Origin: Phoebastria nigripes | Taxonomy: Eukaryota; Chordata; Aves; Procellariiformes; Diomedeidae | Assembly (NCBI GenBank): GCA_035582835.1 | Contig: JAYKAV010002541.1 | Span: 187,552 to 251,551, forward strand | Direction: 5' to 3' | Length of the DNA: 64,000 nt | Shown: positions 25,864-38,100 of the stretch, piece after piece | How positions within the stretch are numbered: the first letter of the stretch is position 1 | How the letters are laid out: every line of letters begins with the position of its first letter | The notes under the pieces: generated by a model | Database searches by the model: none | What the model was told of the DNA's origin: nothing | Seen by the model: only the letters and a program-made list of their open reading frames with translations | Made by a program: the position numbers and the translations under genes

Positions 25864-28809
25864 CCTTGGAATCAATCTCAAGCTCTGACCATCCTGCCCT
25901 GGACCTTTTCCAGTTCCAGTTAGCTCAAGGCCTTCTGCTGCTCCTCCAATTTACAAAGGGGGGGTTAAAAAATAATAATAATAAAATGCAAGCCAACTCG
26001 ACCAGGCCTGGATAAAGTTTCCATCACGTTCTTAAAGAGATGACTTTGCCAAGGTAGGAAAAACTAAGTCACAGCCTTGGAGAAGTAGGAAACACCAAGT
26101 AAGGTGGCTCTCCCCACCCAGCAGCTAGGGAAATGTGGGAAGGAAGGCAGTTTCAGCCACACCATTTTATCTCTGAGACCAGATGGCTTTAAATGCTTCC
26201 CCAGAGCTTGGAAAGGGCCATGCGCTGCTTTAAATTGCTTTTCATACCACCTCATTAGAAAGTAAAAGGGAAGAAATGAACAATCTATAACTTTGTGGCA
26301 TCGGGAAACAGCTCTCTTAATCCTGTTTCCTTCCCTGAGCTTACTCAGCGCAGGTCATCCAGCATTAGGGCCACATCACCTAATCTGCCTATCATTGCCC
26401 TGCAATCAGGAGCCTGGGCACCAGCCCAAAGGGCAGATGCATCCCCCTGGGAATTATTAATAAATTGGAAAGGCCTAGGTTGTTAAACTTGACACCAGTG
26501 CTTAATTGCAACGCTACCAGCACCCAGCTTCTACTTGCTGCTGCAGATCCAAGCAGTGGCCACCTCCCAAACCCAAGCCTGTGGGAGGGAGGGCAAGAGG
26601 GGCAGAGCATCGCTGGGGGAGTAGACGAGAGGAGAAGGAAGGTGCTGCAGGGAAAGGCACCCTAGAGCAGGCACTGCAAAGCCCAGGGTGGGGGTACCTG
26701 TGGCACCCCTTGCATCCCGAGCAGCAGGCCTCTAGGTTTCTTGGCCTATCCAGGAAAAACGTGTGCAAATTCAACAAGATGCAGAATTTCTCCCTTTCCC
26801 TGCAGGGGTGGCGCACATCCCACCTGCACATCTGGGATGGGGAGCAAAGCCCTCACCAGCCACTCAGGGCTCAGGGCTTGCTCCCACCTACTCACAGCTA
26901 CAGCTCAGCCTGGCTGGTCCACGGGCGACCACTGCTTTACCTGCCAGCATTGCCACCGAGCTGTGCTTTGTCACCTTAGTAAAAACCTCCTGAGCTCGGG
27001 AGGGGCCAAACAGCACTGACAGGCCCTCATCCACAGCACCCAGCTCACTGTGCCATGCAGCTCGCTACCAGCCCGTTCCCTCTGCCTCCCTCTCCCCCAG
27101 GAAGACTACGTCTTCTCATAGCCAACCTCCATCTCATGTCCAAATGGAAAGGAAAATACAGCCTCCTGTGAGAGTCAGGACTAGAAGATTTCAGGCTCTT
27201 TCAGCACCTGCTCCCATCGGGGTGGGGGTCCCATGGCAGAAGGCAGCCTCGGGCAACACATCAGGCAGGCAGCATTTGGTGCGTTGGTTGGACCCACAGC
27301 TCCAAGGGCAGTAATGGGTGGCTTAGCATGGAGTCAATGTCTGTAGCCAGGTAAAAGTTAAAAAAGTTAATGGGACAGAAGGAGAAACAGCAACCCCTAG
27401 CTTAGTTTCTCAGCTGAGGNGTGCCAAATTTTAGCAAACTACTAGCTGTGTACAACAAAGCCAGGTGTCCCCAGTCTGGAGCAACACACAGCTGGCTGTC
27501 AGCATTNCTGCCTTGCAGATGTGGCTGGGGACATGAGCTTCTGGCTGAGTCCAACCCACCCCTGCCTTCCAGCTGGGCTGAGATCCAGTGATCAACAGCT
27601 CCACAATCCATCCCCGAAATGATCTAGCACCCACAGAGCAGAAGGGCTTCGGGGGCACTTGGGGAATAGTTTTAGGATGGAGGAGTGGGGAAGGGAGCNG
27701 GGGAGCACAGACCCACCCAGCCCTCCAGGTGGCCAAGGCCACAAAACCAGCAGTGCGAAGATGCTGTGGGGCACACATGCAGCCAGCCCTCCAGATCAGC
27801 TGGGGTTGCTCATCCCAAATTAATCCACAGAGGATGCTGCCCTCTTTTGGGCTCAGCGTGACTGGCAGAAATTCAGGGAAATTTGGAGAGGCCCAAGACC
27901 AGTGCTTTTTGGGGCTCAAAAGCCCCCACACAGGGGCTCTCAAATGTGGTGACTTCCCATACCTGTCTCAGTGGACATCCCAGGGACTTTTCCTGCTGAG
28001 AGCCAGGCTGCTGTGCCTGCGGGTGGCCTCTGAGCACAGCCTAGGAAGGGAAGAGCAGGGCCAAGCTCAGGAGCGGTCCCTGAAGGACAGGGAGATGCTT
28101 GCTGAGATGAAGAGCAAGAAGATGAAGGCCAGGGGCTGGGAAAGTCTCCTGGGCCTGGGGAGGACCACAGGGTCCTTACCAACTGTGAGAGCTGCTAGCA
28201 TTTCATCTTAATTAATAATTTTCATAAATTAATTTGGTTGATAGCAAAATAAGTTCACAGTCAGTTTAGTTAAGTGAGCCATAACAGGGTCCTGTGCTTC
28301 CCCAGCAGGGAGGAGTAGGGACCGAGCGCTGCCAGACGTCCCAGTGCCATCTGCAGCCCAGGGACGGCTGACTGTCCCCGGCATCCCAGCCCCGCTACCT
28401 GCGAGGGGAGAGCAGAGGCCAGAGCTTCGGTGGTTCCCACAGGCTCCCACGCCCCTGGAAGGTGCTGGCCCTGCAGCACTCGGGGCTGGGTGCCGGCCAG
28501 CGCTGCCGGGCTCCTCCCTGCCTGCACTTCCTCCTGCTGCTGGCACCTCCCCACAGCCCTGGGCACAGCCAGGACGGTGGTGGCCCACGGCGGCTCCACG
28601 GTCTGCCCACTGTACAGGGGGCCCTGGGACTTCTGCCGTACGGCAGGATACTCCTGCCTGCACCCAGCAGCCCTGGGGCACCAGTGCCACCTCTTCTGCC
28701 CAGGTGACAGGCAGCAGCAGCGAGCCCCTGCTCCCCCGGAGCCCTCACGGACCTCTCTGCCTCTGGCAAGCAGGACCACACTGGACCCCGCTTCACCCAC
28801 CTCCCCAGC
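21411..28809. other. Intergenic DNA upstream of the claudin gene
   Basis: No gene recognised. The notable feature is a T-tract at 25,822-25,863 and a short AAT run at 25,970-25,984. The last kilobase before the claudin ATG becomes GC-rich and presumably holds its promoter, but no clear TATA box or start site can be pointed to. Confidence 0.45.
25822..25863. repeat. Poly(T) tract
   Basis: Seven T, two A, then 33 T in a row. It could be the complement of a retroposed poly(A) tail, but no recognisable retroposed body adjoins it on either side. Confidence 0.95.
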
Positions 28810-29511
28810 ATGCGGACGCCGACAGCGATGATCGTGGGGCTGGTGCTGTGCCCCTGCGGGCTCCTGCTGACGTTCACGGGCACGCTGGCACCCAACTGGA
28901 GGCAGGTGAGCCTCATACCCAACCAGCCCATTGACCTCATCTTGGAGCAGGGCATCTGGGACATGTGCAGAGAGCAGCAGAGCAGCCATGACCGCCTCTG
29001 CGGGCAGGCTGATGAGCTGGGCTACTTTGAGCAGGTGCCCGTGCGGGTGGCCCGAGGGCTGATGCCCACCTCGCTGGTGCTGACCCTCCTGGGCTTGGTG
29101 GTGGCTGCCCTGGGGGTTCGCTGCTGGCAGAAGGAGCCACGGCACCTGCTGGCTGGCATGGCAGGGCTTGTGCTGCTTCCCTCAGGGCTGCTGAGCCTCG
29201 TGCCTGCCTCCTGGTATACCCATGAGCTGTGGGCACTGCCCGCACCGGCTGGCAGCACGCTGGTTGTAGGCTACAGCTTGGTGCTAAGCTACTTGGGAAG
29301 CTGCCTGGAGATCTTGGGGGGGCTGGCCCTCGCCCTCAGCTTCCACCACTGCTGCAAGGAGCGCAGGGCGCCCAAACTGCCCCCCAGCCCTGTGCTGGAN
29401 GCTGGGCCATGCTCCATCACTGGGGCTTACCGCAATCCCTCGGATGTGCTGGAGGACGAGCGAGACGGACGACACGGGAGGAGCACCCTGCCTTGTGACT
29501 CCGACTTGTAG
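28810..29511 (+). CDS. CLDN23: Claudin-23 family tight-junction protein (single exon)
   Basis: This 233-residue, intronless frame is a claudin, a four-pass membrane protein of tight junctions. Helix 1 spans about residues 7-27. Extracellular loop 1 has the family signature W30, G-I-W at 48-50 with C53 and C64, and ends at R81. Helices 2, 3 and 4 lie at about 84-103, 112-132 and 151-177. The start MRTP, GTLAPNWR, WDMCREQ, GYFE and GVRCWQ blocks and the LPCDSDL end match CLDN23 as I remember it. The C-terminal S-D-L is a class I PDZ ligand like CLDN23's, not the Y-V of most claudins. The cytoplasmic tail is roughly 60 residues shorter than human CLDN23 (about 290 residues). PRAG1 in the same window agrees with human 8p23.1 synteny. 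A duplicated CLDN23-like paralogue cannot be excluded. One N falls in codon 197. Confidence 0.9.
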   Translation: MRTPTAMIVGLVLCPCGLLLTFTGTLAPNWRQVSLIPNQPIDLILEQGIWDMCREQQSSHDRLCGQADELGYFEQVPVRVARGLMPTSLVLTLLGLVVAALGVRCWQKEPRHLLAGMAGLVLLPSGLLSLVPASWYTHELWALPAPAGSTLVVGYSLVLSYLGSCLEILGGLALALSFHHCCKERRAPKLPPSPVLXAGPCSITGAYRNPSDVLEDERDGRHGRSTLPCDSDL

Positions 29512-29924
29512 CCCCAGCAGAGGGACAGCAGTGGGCACTGGCCAGCCTGCCTGCCTGGCACCGAGAGCAGCGCCGGCTCCTGCCCCTCCAAGCCATACCC
29601 TTCTCTTGGGGCACCTCAGAGCAGGCTGAAAACAAGACCAAGGACCTGGCTTGAATCTCTGCAACCTCCTCAAAAGCCTGCCGTGCTCCAGGTCCCGCAA
29701 CTGTGCCAAAGCCGTGCTGGGTTGAGGACCAGCCCTGGCTCCAGTCCCTCCGTGCAGCTTTTAGCTCATCCTCCTGCACCATGCGGCAGCTTAGGCAAAG
29801 GCAGCTCCGGCGTTCCCACGTGAGCAAGGTAGAGGTTAGCACGGTGTAGCCTTCAGGGCTGGGAATAGGGGAGGGGAGCACCTCCCACACGTCTCTGCTC
29901 AACTCAGGGCTGTGCAAACAGCAA

Positions 29925-29930
29925 AATAAA
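29925..29930 (+). terminator. Poly(A) signal AATAAA for the claudin gene
   Basis: A canonical AATAAA lies about 415 bases past the claudin stop codon and is the first one downstream of it, so the 3' UTR is probably about 0.43 kb. Confidence 0.65.
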
Positions 29931-30666
29931 CGAAGAGGAACGGGTCTGTGCTGTGGGATGGTTATGGGCTTTCTGCCAGGTAGGCTGGGCTGAAAGCCAG
30001 TGGGCATAGCTAACCCAGCTCCCCCGTGCTTTGCCTGAAGCAGGGAGGAAAGGTCTGTAAAAGGGGACAGGTAGCTTTTATAGCACCTTCCTCAAGGACT
30101 TTTCCCCAATGGTCAAAATCAGCTCTGGAAGAGGTTTCTCCTTCCTTGAGCACAGCCACTTCAGCAGAAAAAAAGAGATCACAGGGAAAAAAAATAGTGT
30201 ATATTTCCCCTTTCATCATTAGCTTGGTGCGAGGCAGTAAAACTGGTCTCACTGGTTTGTAAGGGACACTCAGGAAGTCAGAACCGCACTATAAAATCCT
30301 GCTCGGCACCTTGTATAACAGGGCAAGAGCCGAGCCAGCTTCCTTGCAGAGCTATTTGGCCAGATTTCTACCCCAGGCAAGCCCAAAGCACCCTGGTCAG
30401 CAAGCTAAGCCTTGCTGCAGAGGGGCAGTAGATGGAGGTGCCCTGAGTGTGGTTAAGGGATGCTACAGGATGCACCCTGCAGCGGGGGATCACATTCAGG
30501 TAGCTCAGAGAGTGTGTTGGGGCTGGAGACTTCCTGAAAAACCTCCCAAAGCTTTTTGCTCTGGACTAGAGCAAAAAGCTTAGAGATNTGGGAAGAGCAA
30601 ACCAACCTCCTCTCCCCAGCCCACACACAAACCACAATGGCACCAGAGATGCTGCACAACATTCCT
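29931..30666. other. Convergent spacer; 3' UTR side of the LRP13-like gene
   Basis: The claudin gene and the large receptor gene end here facing each other. The right part should be receptor 3' UTR on the minus strand. I see no canonical AATAAA on the minus strand in this interval; a CATAAA variant overlaps the receptor stop codon region. Confidence 0.5.
30549..30581 (-). repeat. 14-bp perfect hairpin just 3' of the receptor stop
   Basis: aagctttttgctct (30,549-30,562) and its exact reverse complement (30,568-30,581) are separated by 5 bases. On the minus strand it lies about 86-118 nucleotides downstream of the receptor's stop codon, so it should be in the 3' UTR as a 14-bp stem with a 5-nt loop. 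Confidence 0.9.
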
Positions 30667-32164
30667 TTATGAAAATACAGTGTCAGGGCAAGATGGTCCC
30701 TTCCTCAGTGGGGCTGGCAGCTCCTGCAGAGATCACAGACAGGTGCATCAGGGATGAGTCCGAGCCAGCCTCCCTGGGCCCACCCCACACCTTGGTACAA
30801 GGGCTCCAGCCACAGGCAGAGTGGGACAGCCCCTGTACCACCCAGACTCCAGGCACCCCCAGGTCTTGCCCCTCTTCCCCAGCAGGAGGGCAGAGCTTGC
30901 CTCAAGAGTGGGCACCATGCCAGCACTGGGCCCGGGGAGGGATCTGCATATCGGGGGGGTCCTTGGGGCACCCCAGGGTGGCAGGGGGGTCCCTGCCAGG
31001 GCCTGCTCCAGATACTGCTCACCTCTTTCCCATCATAAGCTTCATTCACAAAGGTATCACTCTTGGGGGGAAGCTCTTCCTCCTCCTCCTCCTCTTCCTC
31101 GGGGTCACTTTCACGGTGGTACAAGGTCAGCACCCGGGTGGAGGCAGTGCTTGAGGTCCTGGGGAGGAAAAAAAGTACACTGAGGATGGCATGGCCATCT
31201 CCTAGAGATGGGGCAGAACCCAAGGTCCTGCCACAACCCCTGGTAATAGCCTGCCGGGGTGATCGGAGCTTTCCATATAGCCCAGGAGTGCCCCAGGACA
31301 CCACACTGTCCCTGGGCAGGGAGACCCTGTCCCTCTCCATCCCCAGTTGCACCTGGTCTGGCCCAGCCCAGCCCCAGAGCTCACCTCCTCCGCCTGTCCC
31401 GCCTCCGCATGTAGGCCAGGGCCCCCACAGCAGCGGCAGCGAGCAGCAGGAGCACAGCCACCCCCAGGGCAATAGGTCCTGCAACGGGCTGCACCTCTGC
31501 CTCCTCGCAGTAGTCGCCACGATAGCCCAGGGNGCAGTGGCACGTCACTCGCCCACCCTCGATGGCGCAGTCTCCACGCAGGTTACACGTCTCGCTGCTG
31601 CATGGCACGGCCCCTAGCACCTCCTCGGTGCTGGGGGGTACCAGGAAGGGCTCTCCATGCTCCCAGGGGCCAGGGGCTGTGGGCAGGCTGGGGCCGGGCT
31701 GCCAAGGCTTGGGTGCAGCTGTGGGTAAGGCTGGTTTCTGTTCTTCCACATGGGACATTCCTGATGGTGCCACCGCAGGGACCTGCGTTCCCACCTCCAC
31801 GGAGGGGCCTGGAGGGATGGGCATAGCTCAGCAGAGACCCAGGTGAGACCCCCCTTCCCAAACTGGGCAGGCCACCCCTGTGCCCAGCCAGGACCCCTGC
31901 ATGCCCCGGCTGCGGGCAGGCACTCACAGTCAGACTCATCGGAGCTGTCACCACAGTCAGGGCGCCCATCACAGACCTGCTCTCCAGAGATGCAGCTCTG
32001 GAGGTCAGGGCAGGCCTGGAGCGGGGCCGGGCAGGGCAGTGCCAGCGTGCATGCCACCCCATGCACCAGGTGGTAGCCGGGGGAGCAGCGGCACAGCCGC
32101 CCTGCAGGGTTGGGCAGGCAGAGCTGGGCACAGCCCCCGTTGCTCTTGGCACAGCCATTGGTGC
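30667..32164 (-). CDS. LRP13: LRP13-like exons 30-33: EGF, LDLa 13, stalk, EGF, membrane helix, tail
   Basis: Exon 31,928-32,164 holds an EGF ([15 protein letters not shown]) and LDLa 13 ([10 protein letters not shown], last Cys split by the intron). Exon 31,385-31,808 holds a Pro-rich stalk, an EGF ([18 protein letters not shown], one N after it) and one membrane helix ([20 protein letters not shown]) stopped by RRRDRRRR. Exon 31,023-31,158 encodes the tail: a Ser/Thr stretch, nine glutamates in a row from a GAG/GAA repeat, and [12 protein letters not shown]. The last exon, 30,667-30,723, adds 18 residues (ELPAPL to DTVFS) and a TAA. The tail is about 60 residues and has no canonical NPxY; FVNEAY is the nearest equivalent. 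The last exon is the least certain call. Confidence 0.85.
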
Positions 32165-35100
32165 CTGCCAAAACAGCACGGGTTAGGATGGCCACCACGG
32201 GGCACGGCTCAACCCCCCAGATGCCTCGGGCTGGGGCAGCCCCAGACCCACCTTCCTGCGAGAACTGGCTGTAAATCCTCATGCCTACCAACTCCTCCTC
32301 CATCAGGAACCACCAGCTCTCGGCCCGCTCCAGCCGGCTGTGCCAGATCTTGCTGGAGCCTGGAGACACATGGGGTCAACACTGCTCCACCTCCTCCCGC
32401 AAGGGTGCCCGGAATGGGAGGTGGGGTGCCCCAGCCTGCCCTTCACCCCGGGGAGGAGCAGCCTGCACCCCACAGGGACTGGCAGAGACCCCTGTGCCCT
32501 GGTGCAGTAGGAGGAGCTGGACAAAGCACAGCAAACGGACTCGCCGTTGGTTGAGGTCGTGCTCCAGAGCAGAAAGCCTTCTCCGATGGCGAAGAGCGAG
32601 AGGCCGTGCAGCCCTTCCCGCACCACCCGGAAGCGGGATCCGTCCAGCTCGATGCTGCTGATGGTGCCTCTCTCTGCAGGGCATGGATAGAGGGACATCA
32701 GATGTGGGGGTACAGAGGGCTCCGGGCTGCCCCTCGGGGCTGTGCCAGGCTGTTTCCTGCGGACTGAGTGCCTGCACCACCGCTACCCCCAGCAGTGCCC
32801 CAGCTCAGCTCACACTCACCGCGGTCTGCCCAGTACAGCCGGGTGCCAGCACCCCCAAAGGCGAGGCCAGTGGGAGCCCGGGCTCTCCTCCAGACTGCTC
32901 TGCGGCCGGTGCCATCCATGGCCGCGCACTCCACCACGGCGCCGGGCCTGCGGCTGCCGGCCGCTGTGACAAAGCACATGGTGGAGGCGCGAGGGCACAG
33001 TGCCAGCCAGGCAGCACCCTGCAGCCCCTCGCTGAGCAGCGCCAGGGCCCACCGCCCCCCAGGAGCTGCCACGCGGATGCTGGGTGGCTGCCCCCCGATC
33101 CAGTACAGGTTCCTGCTCAGCCAGTCCAGGGCCAGGGACGTCACCATGCCCTCCACAGCCACCACCTGCTTCCAGGACAGCCGGCCCCACTCCTTCAGGC
33201 GTAGCAGCCCGATGGAGTCGCCCCCCACCTCTGCAAAGTACAGGCTCTTGTCTTTCACTGCGTAGTCAATGGCTGTCAGGCGGCCCACCTTGGCCAAGGG
33301 CAGGGCCCGGTGTGGGGGAAGGCCTTGGGATCCAGTTGTTGTGGGCAGGTCCTTCAGGTAGACCTGGAGGAAGGAGGCAGCACTAGGACGGGGACCCTGC
33401 TCCTCTGACAGCCACAAGGACAGTAGCCCCCAGGGCCGGCTGCGGAGGACGGTACCTGTGCCACGGCTGCCGGTGACACCAGGAGGGCAAAGGCCGAATC
33501 GCGGAGGGGCAGGCAGGTGGTCTCATCGGCAGCCAGCGTCAGCCCGGCGGGGCACCGGCACTGCCCAGTGTGCCTGGTGCTCAGCAGGCACAGGTGGGAG
33601 CAGCCACGCGCCACGCACGGGTTAGGGGCCACGGGGCGCAAGGCTGGGTGCATCACCTGTGGGAAGGGCAGGCTCAGCCTCACAGCCCTGCCAGTGCCTA
33701 GCAGTGGAGCTGAGCACGACCGACACCACGCCGTGCTCCTGAGGCCTGGACACGGCCCAGCTGGGGGGAGGATGGCGAGGCAGAGATGGTCCAAGAGGAC
33801 CAGAGACCCTTGACCACAGGGACTCTGCTGCCCAAGGACCACAGGGATGGGGGTACAGCTCCCAGTGGCTCCGCACTCAGAGGACGGCAGGGAGCAGGGT
33901 GGGAGCCCCAGCAGAGCTGGTGTAGCAGGGTTTGGGGCTGCCCCAGCTAGGTACCTGGAGCCCGTGGGGCTGTCCGTGTCGCTTGAGCAGCACGGTCCTG
34001 TTCTTGCCGCTGGCCTTATCCACCTGCTGCACGGACCATGCTTTCCTCTCCGACCAGTAGAGCTGCCCCTCGCACACAGCTGCCGCGAAGGGGCTCCGGA
34101 CCCAGCCCAGCTGCAGGACCTGGCAGAGAGGCCGTGAGTGCCCACCCCAGCCCCCATCAGGGCTCTGTCACCAGAGCCCCATCACACACCTTCACACTGG
34201 TGCCATCCAGACGTGCAGAACCGACGTTGCCCAGCTTCTCATCCAGCCAGAAGATCCTCCAGGTGGGGAGGTCGAGGGCCAGTGCTGTAGGCCAGCCCAG
34301 CCCCTGGGCCAGCAGCACGTGCCGCCGACTCCCATCCATGGTGGCCTCCATCAGCCGTGGATGGCTCCCCACCTCTGACCAATACAGCAGCCTGGCAGGA
34401 AGAGAGGTGCTGGCCCACGGACCTGCCACAGCATTGTCCCAGCACCAGGGCAGCCCAGAGGAGCAGCACAGAGCTTCCCATCCCATCAGGGATGCACCGA
34501 GAGCTCCACCCAGGGCAGGGGCAGGTGCCTGGGCTCCTTCTTCCCCAGTCNCACAGCCCTGACAGCACCCAGGTGAGGCCATCCTAACTCTCCCCCAGCC
34601 TGTCGCCTGCCTCCGTGGAGGAAAATGGGGCAGGGCAGGGATGGCAAGGAGGTCACCATGTCCTCTTGTCCCAGCCTTACCCTGCCAGAGGCTGGAGCAC
34701 CAGGGAGTGGGGCCGGTCCAGGTCTCCATCCATCACCACAGTGTACTCTGGTATCCCTCGCCAGACAGCTCCCAGCTGAGTGGCCAGCACCTGCCCTGCT
34801 GCCCCATCTGTCCAGTACAGGTTCCTCCCGAGCCAGTCCACTGCTATACAGTCTGATCTCACACCTGCAATGCGCCCAAGGGTCAGTACCCGTGGGGTGA
34901 CAGCTGCATGGCCCTCTGGCACAATGCTCCCAGCCCAGGTCCCCTCCATCCCAGGAGCTCAGGCTCCTCCCAACCCTGCTCCCACCAGCACCTCTCCACA
35001 CAAGGGGACACAGCCTGGCACCCCACTGCAACCTGGAGATTGCACAGCCACAGAGAGGCCAGCTCTGCTAACCCCACACTGCCATAGCCCACCTTTCACC

Positions 35101-38100
35101 AGTGTGCCTTTCTTGCCCGAGTCGAAGTCCTGCCAGCGGATGCTTTCTGTGGCCAGGTCCATCCAGAAGACTTTCCTCTCCACAAGGTCATAGTCGAGTG
35201 AGAAGACAACGCGATCCTTGTCAGTGGCCAGCAGCACCTCCTCACGCCCACTCCGCAGGCCACAGGACAACAGCTCTGACTGCACAGCCACCAGCAACAT
35301 GGGCTCTGGTCCTGGGGCAACACAGAGCCGCCCAGAGCCTGCTCAGCGCTGGTAGCCCCACGGCCCCAGCACACGCAGGCAGGGAACACGGCACTTGCAG
35401 GCATTGGAGCCTGCTGGGACTCAGCCCTACCGCACAGCATGTTCCCCACCTAGTGCAGATGGATTTTCCAACTGGCCATGCGCTGGCAAGCGGCAGCTCA
35501 GTTGAGTGGGGCCTGGGAGGCCAGGTGGCAAAGGGGACAGGGCCATTCACGAGACTACAAGGCTCCCCGTGGGCAGCAGGCACAGGGGGACAGGTACCCA
35601 CCAGCTCCTGGCGTACCCTAGAGTGCCAGGGACCCTCAGCACTGCTTGGCTGTCCCAGGGCTTACCAGTGAGTTTGCAGACGCGGCCGTCGGGCTCCAGC
35701 AGGTAGCCAGGGAGACAGCCACAGCTGTAGGACCCTGGGGCATTAAGGCANGTCTGGCTGCAGGCTTCCTCACCCCGCTCCGTGCACTCGTCTATGTCCA
35801 NGCAGGACAGACCGTCCTCAGCCAGCCGATAGCCCAGGTCACACCAGCACCGCTGTGGGGAAAGGGGCCATCAGGGTCCCCCTTTGGGAAATATGAGGCT
35901 CCCTCCTGCAGCTGGACCAGGGCAGCATGGCAGGGTAAGCCCCTGGACCAGGGCTGCTAGCACTCACAGGGCCCTGGGGCGAGGGGTAGCAGAGATGAGT
36001 GCAGGACCGCTGGCAGGGCACAGAGCAGTTCCCCGCTTCGTCTGAGCCATCCGCACAGTCCTGCCGGCCGTCACATACCAGGGATGCATTCAGGCAGGTC
36101 CCCAGCCCACATTGGTACTCGTGACTCTGGCAGGGAGCAGGTTGGCCTGCAGGGACACGCGGGGAAGGCTGCCCTGAGCCTCGTCCACCAGCTCCTTTTG
36201 CTCAGCTGGGGCAGATTCAGCTGCTCCCACAGAGTGCCCAGGGCTCACTGCAGCCACATCCAGAGCTGTGCCTGTAGCCTGGCTTCAGGCTACCCTAATC
36301 CCAAGGCCACCAGCCCTACAGGGACAACAGCTACCCGAGGCTTGGAGCCACCACAGATGCTGGGAAGAGGCAACTAGCACACAGGGCCTTTCGCCTCAGT
36401 ACAGACACATCCCCACTCCCTCTGTGCTGGGCACCCACCAACCACCCTGGGTGAGACACAGAGGGGATAAAAGCAGGGTGTTGCTCACAGCCAGCCTCGT
36501 CGCTGCCATCTGTGCAGTCACTCTCTCTGTCGCAGTGCCAGACATCAGGGATGCATTCATGGCCACGGGAGCAGCCCCACTGCCGGTCCCCACATGGCCC
36601 TTCCTCCCAGGGACAGCCCTGCAAGAGCAGAGGGTGAACAGGGCCACCAGCCCTCCCGGGAGCGAGCGGGGACAGGCTGTGTCCCCACCACCCCACCCAC
36701 CTGCTCGTCTGTGCCGTCCCCGCAGTCGGCGGCACCGTCGCAGCGCCAGGCCTCTGGCACACACTCCCCGCTGCGGGGACACGCCACCTCGCCCGTGCGG
36801 CAGAGCAGCGGCCGGGGCACAGCGCAGCCCTCCTCATCTGAGCCGTCCCGGCAGTCGTGGTCGCCGTCACAGCGCAGGGCCAGGGCCACGCACTGCCCGC
36901 TCCGGCAGGGGAACTCGGCCGGGCCGCACTCCTTCGGTGCTGCAGGCAGGGCCAGGGCTGAGCGAGGGCACTGTCCCCACCCCCATCTCACCAGCACAGG
37001 CNTGGCACTGAGCAGGGTACGGCCCCTCTAGCCACTTGGCAGGTTGCCGCAGGCAGTGCCTGCTTCTGGACCCACAGGAAGCCTGGTGCACCCAGCTGTG
37101 GGGCAGGCAACCCCCAGAAGCCCCTGTCCCACCCAGCCCCAGGGTCTCACCACAGCCCTGCTCATCAGCATGGTCCAGGCAGTCAGCGTGGCCGTCACAC
37201 AGCCAGCTCTCGGGGACGCAGCGGGTGGCAGCGTCGCAGCGCAGGGCGCACTCCTGTGTGGGGCTCCAGCAGCCTGTCTCATCCGAGGCGTCGGGGCACT
37301 GCGGCACCCCATCGCAGCGCTCCCCAGCCCCAATGCACATGGCTCCGCTCGCACAGTGGAAGGCCCCTGGGGAGACAAGGGGCCTTACTAAGCCTGCAGT
37401 AGGCAGCCAGGGTGCCCAGACCCTCTGCTAGCCCCCCGGCGACCTAGAANGGCCCCACACTACAGCAACAGGGCTTGGTCCCTCCTAGTCAGTGCATCCC
37501 AGCGCACCTAGGTCCCGAGCAAGGCGACTGAGGCAGTCTCAGCTCAGCTACATCTAGGTCACCAGGAGCAGCAGGGCCAGCCCTGTCGTCCCCTTCTGAC
37601 TCGCAGCACCTCCAGCCCAGTGCCAAGCTCAGAAGAAACCAGCATGCCACATCACAAGCATCAGAGCCCAGGACACACTCAGACCTTCCCAGGGCCCCAT
37701 CCCACCAAATCCAGCAGGAAGCAGCCAGAAGCCTTGGCACAAGGAGACCCAGCTGCACAGGGGACTGCAGAACAGCTCCTACCTGGGGTGTCGCAGAGCT
37801 GGGCACACCCGTCCTCATCAGAGCCATCCATACAGTCCTTCTCCCCATCACACATGTACTCCTGGGCCACACACTCGGTGCCATCACGGCAGGGCACATG
37901 CGTGCGAGGACAGGACAGATGGGGGACTGGGGTCAGTGGGCGCGCAGGGCTGGACAGGAGGGCTGGGGTAAGTGGCACTACCCGTGCAGGGCTGGTTGGG
38001 TGCTGGGTGATAGTAGTTGGCCGTGGGGCAGTGGTCTTCGCTGGCAAGGACTGAGTGGTGGTGGTGGTGCTGGTGGTCGCTGGCTGCACAGTGCTGATCT

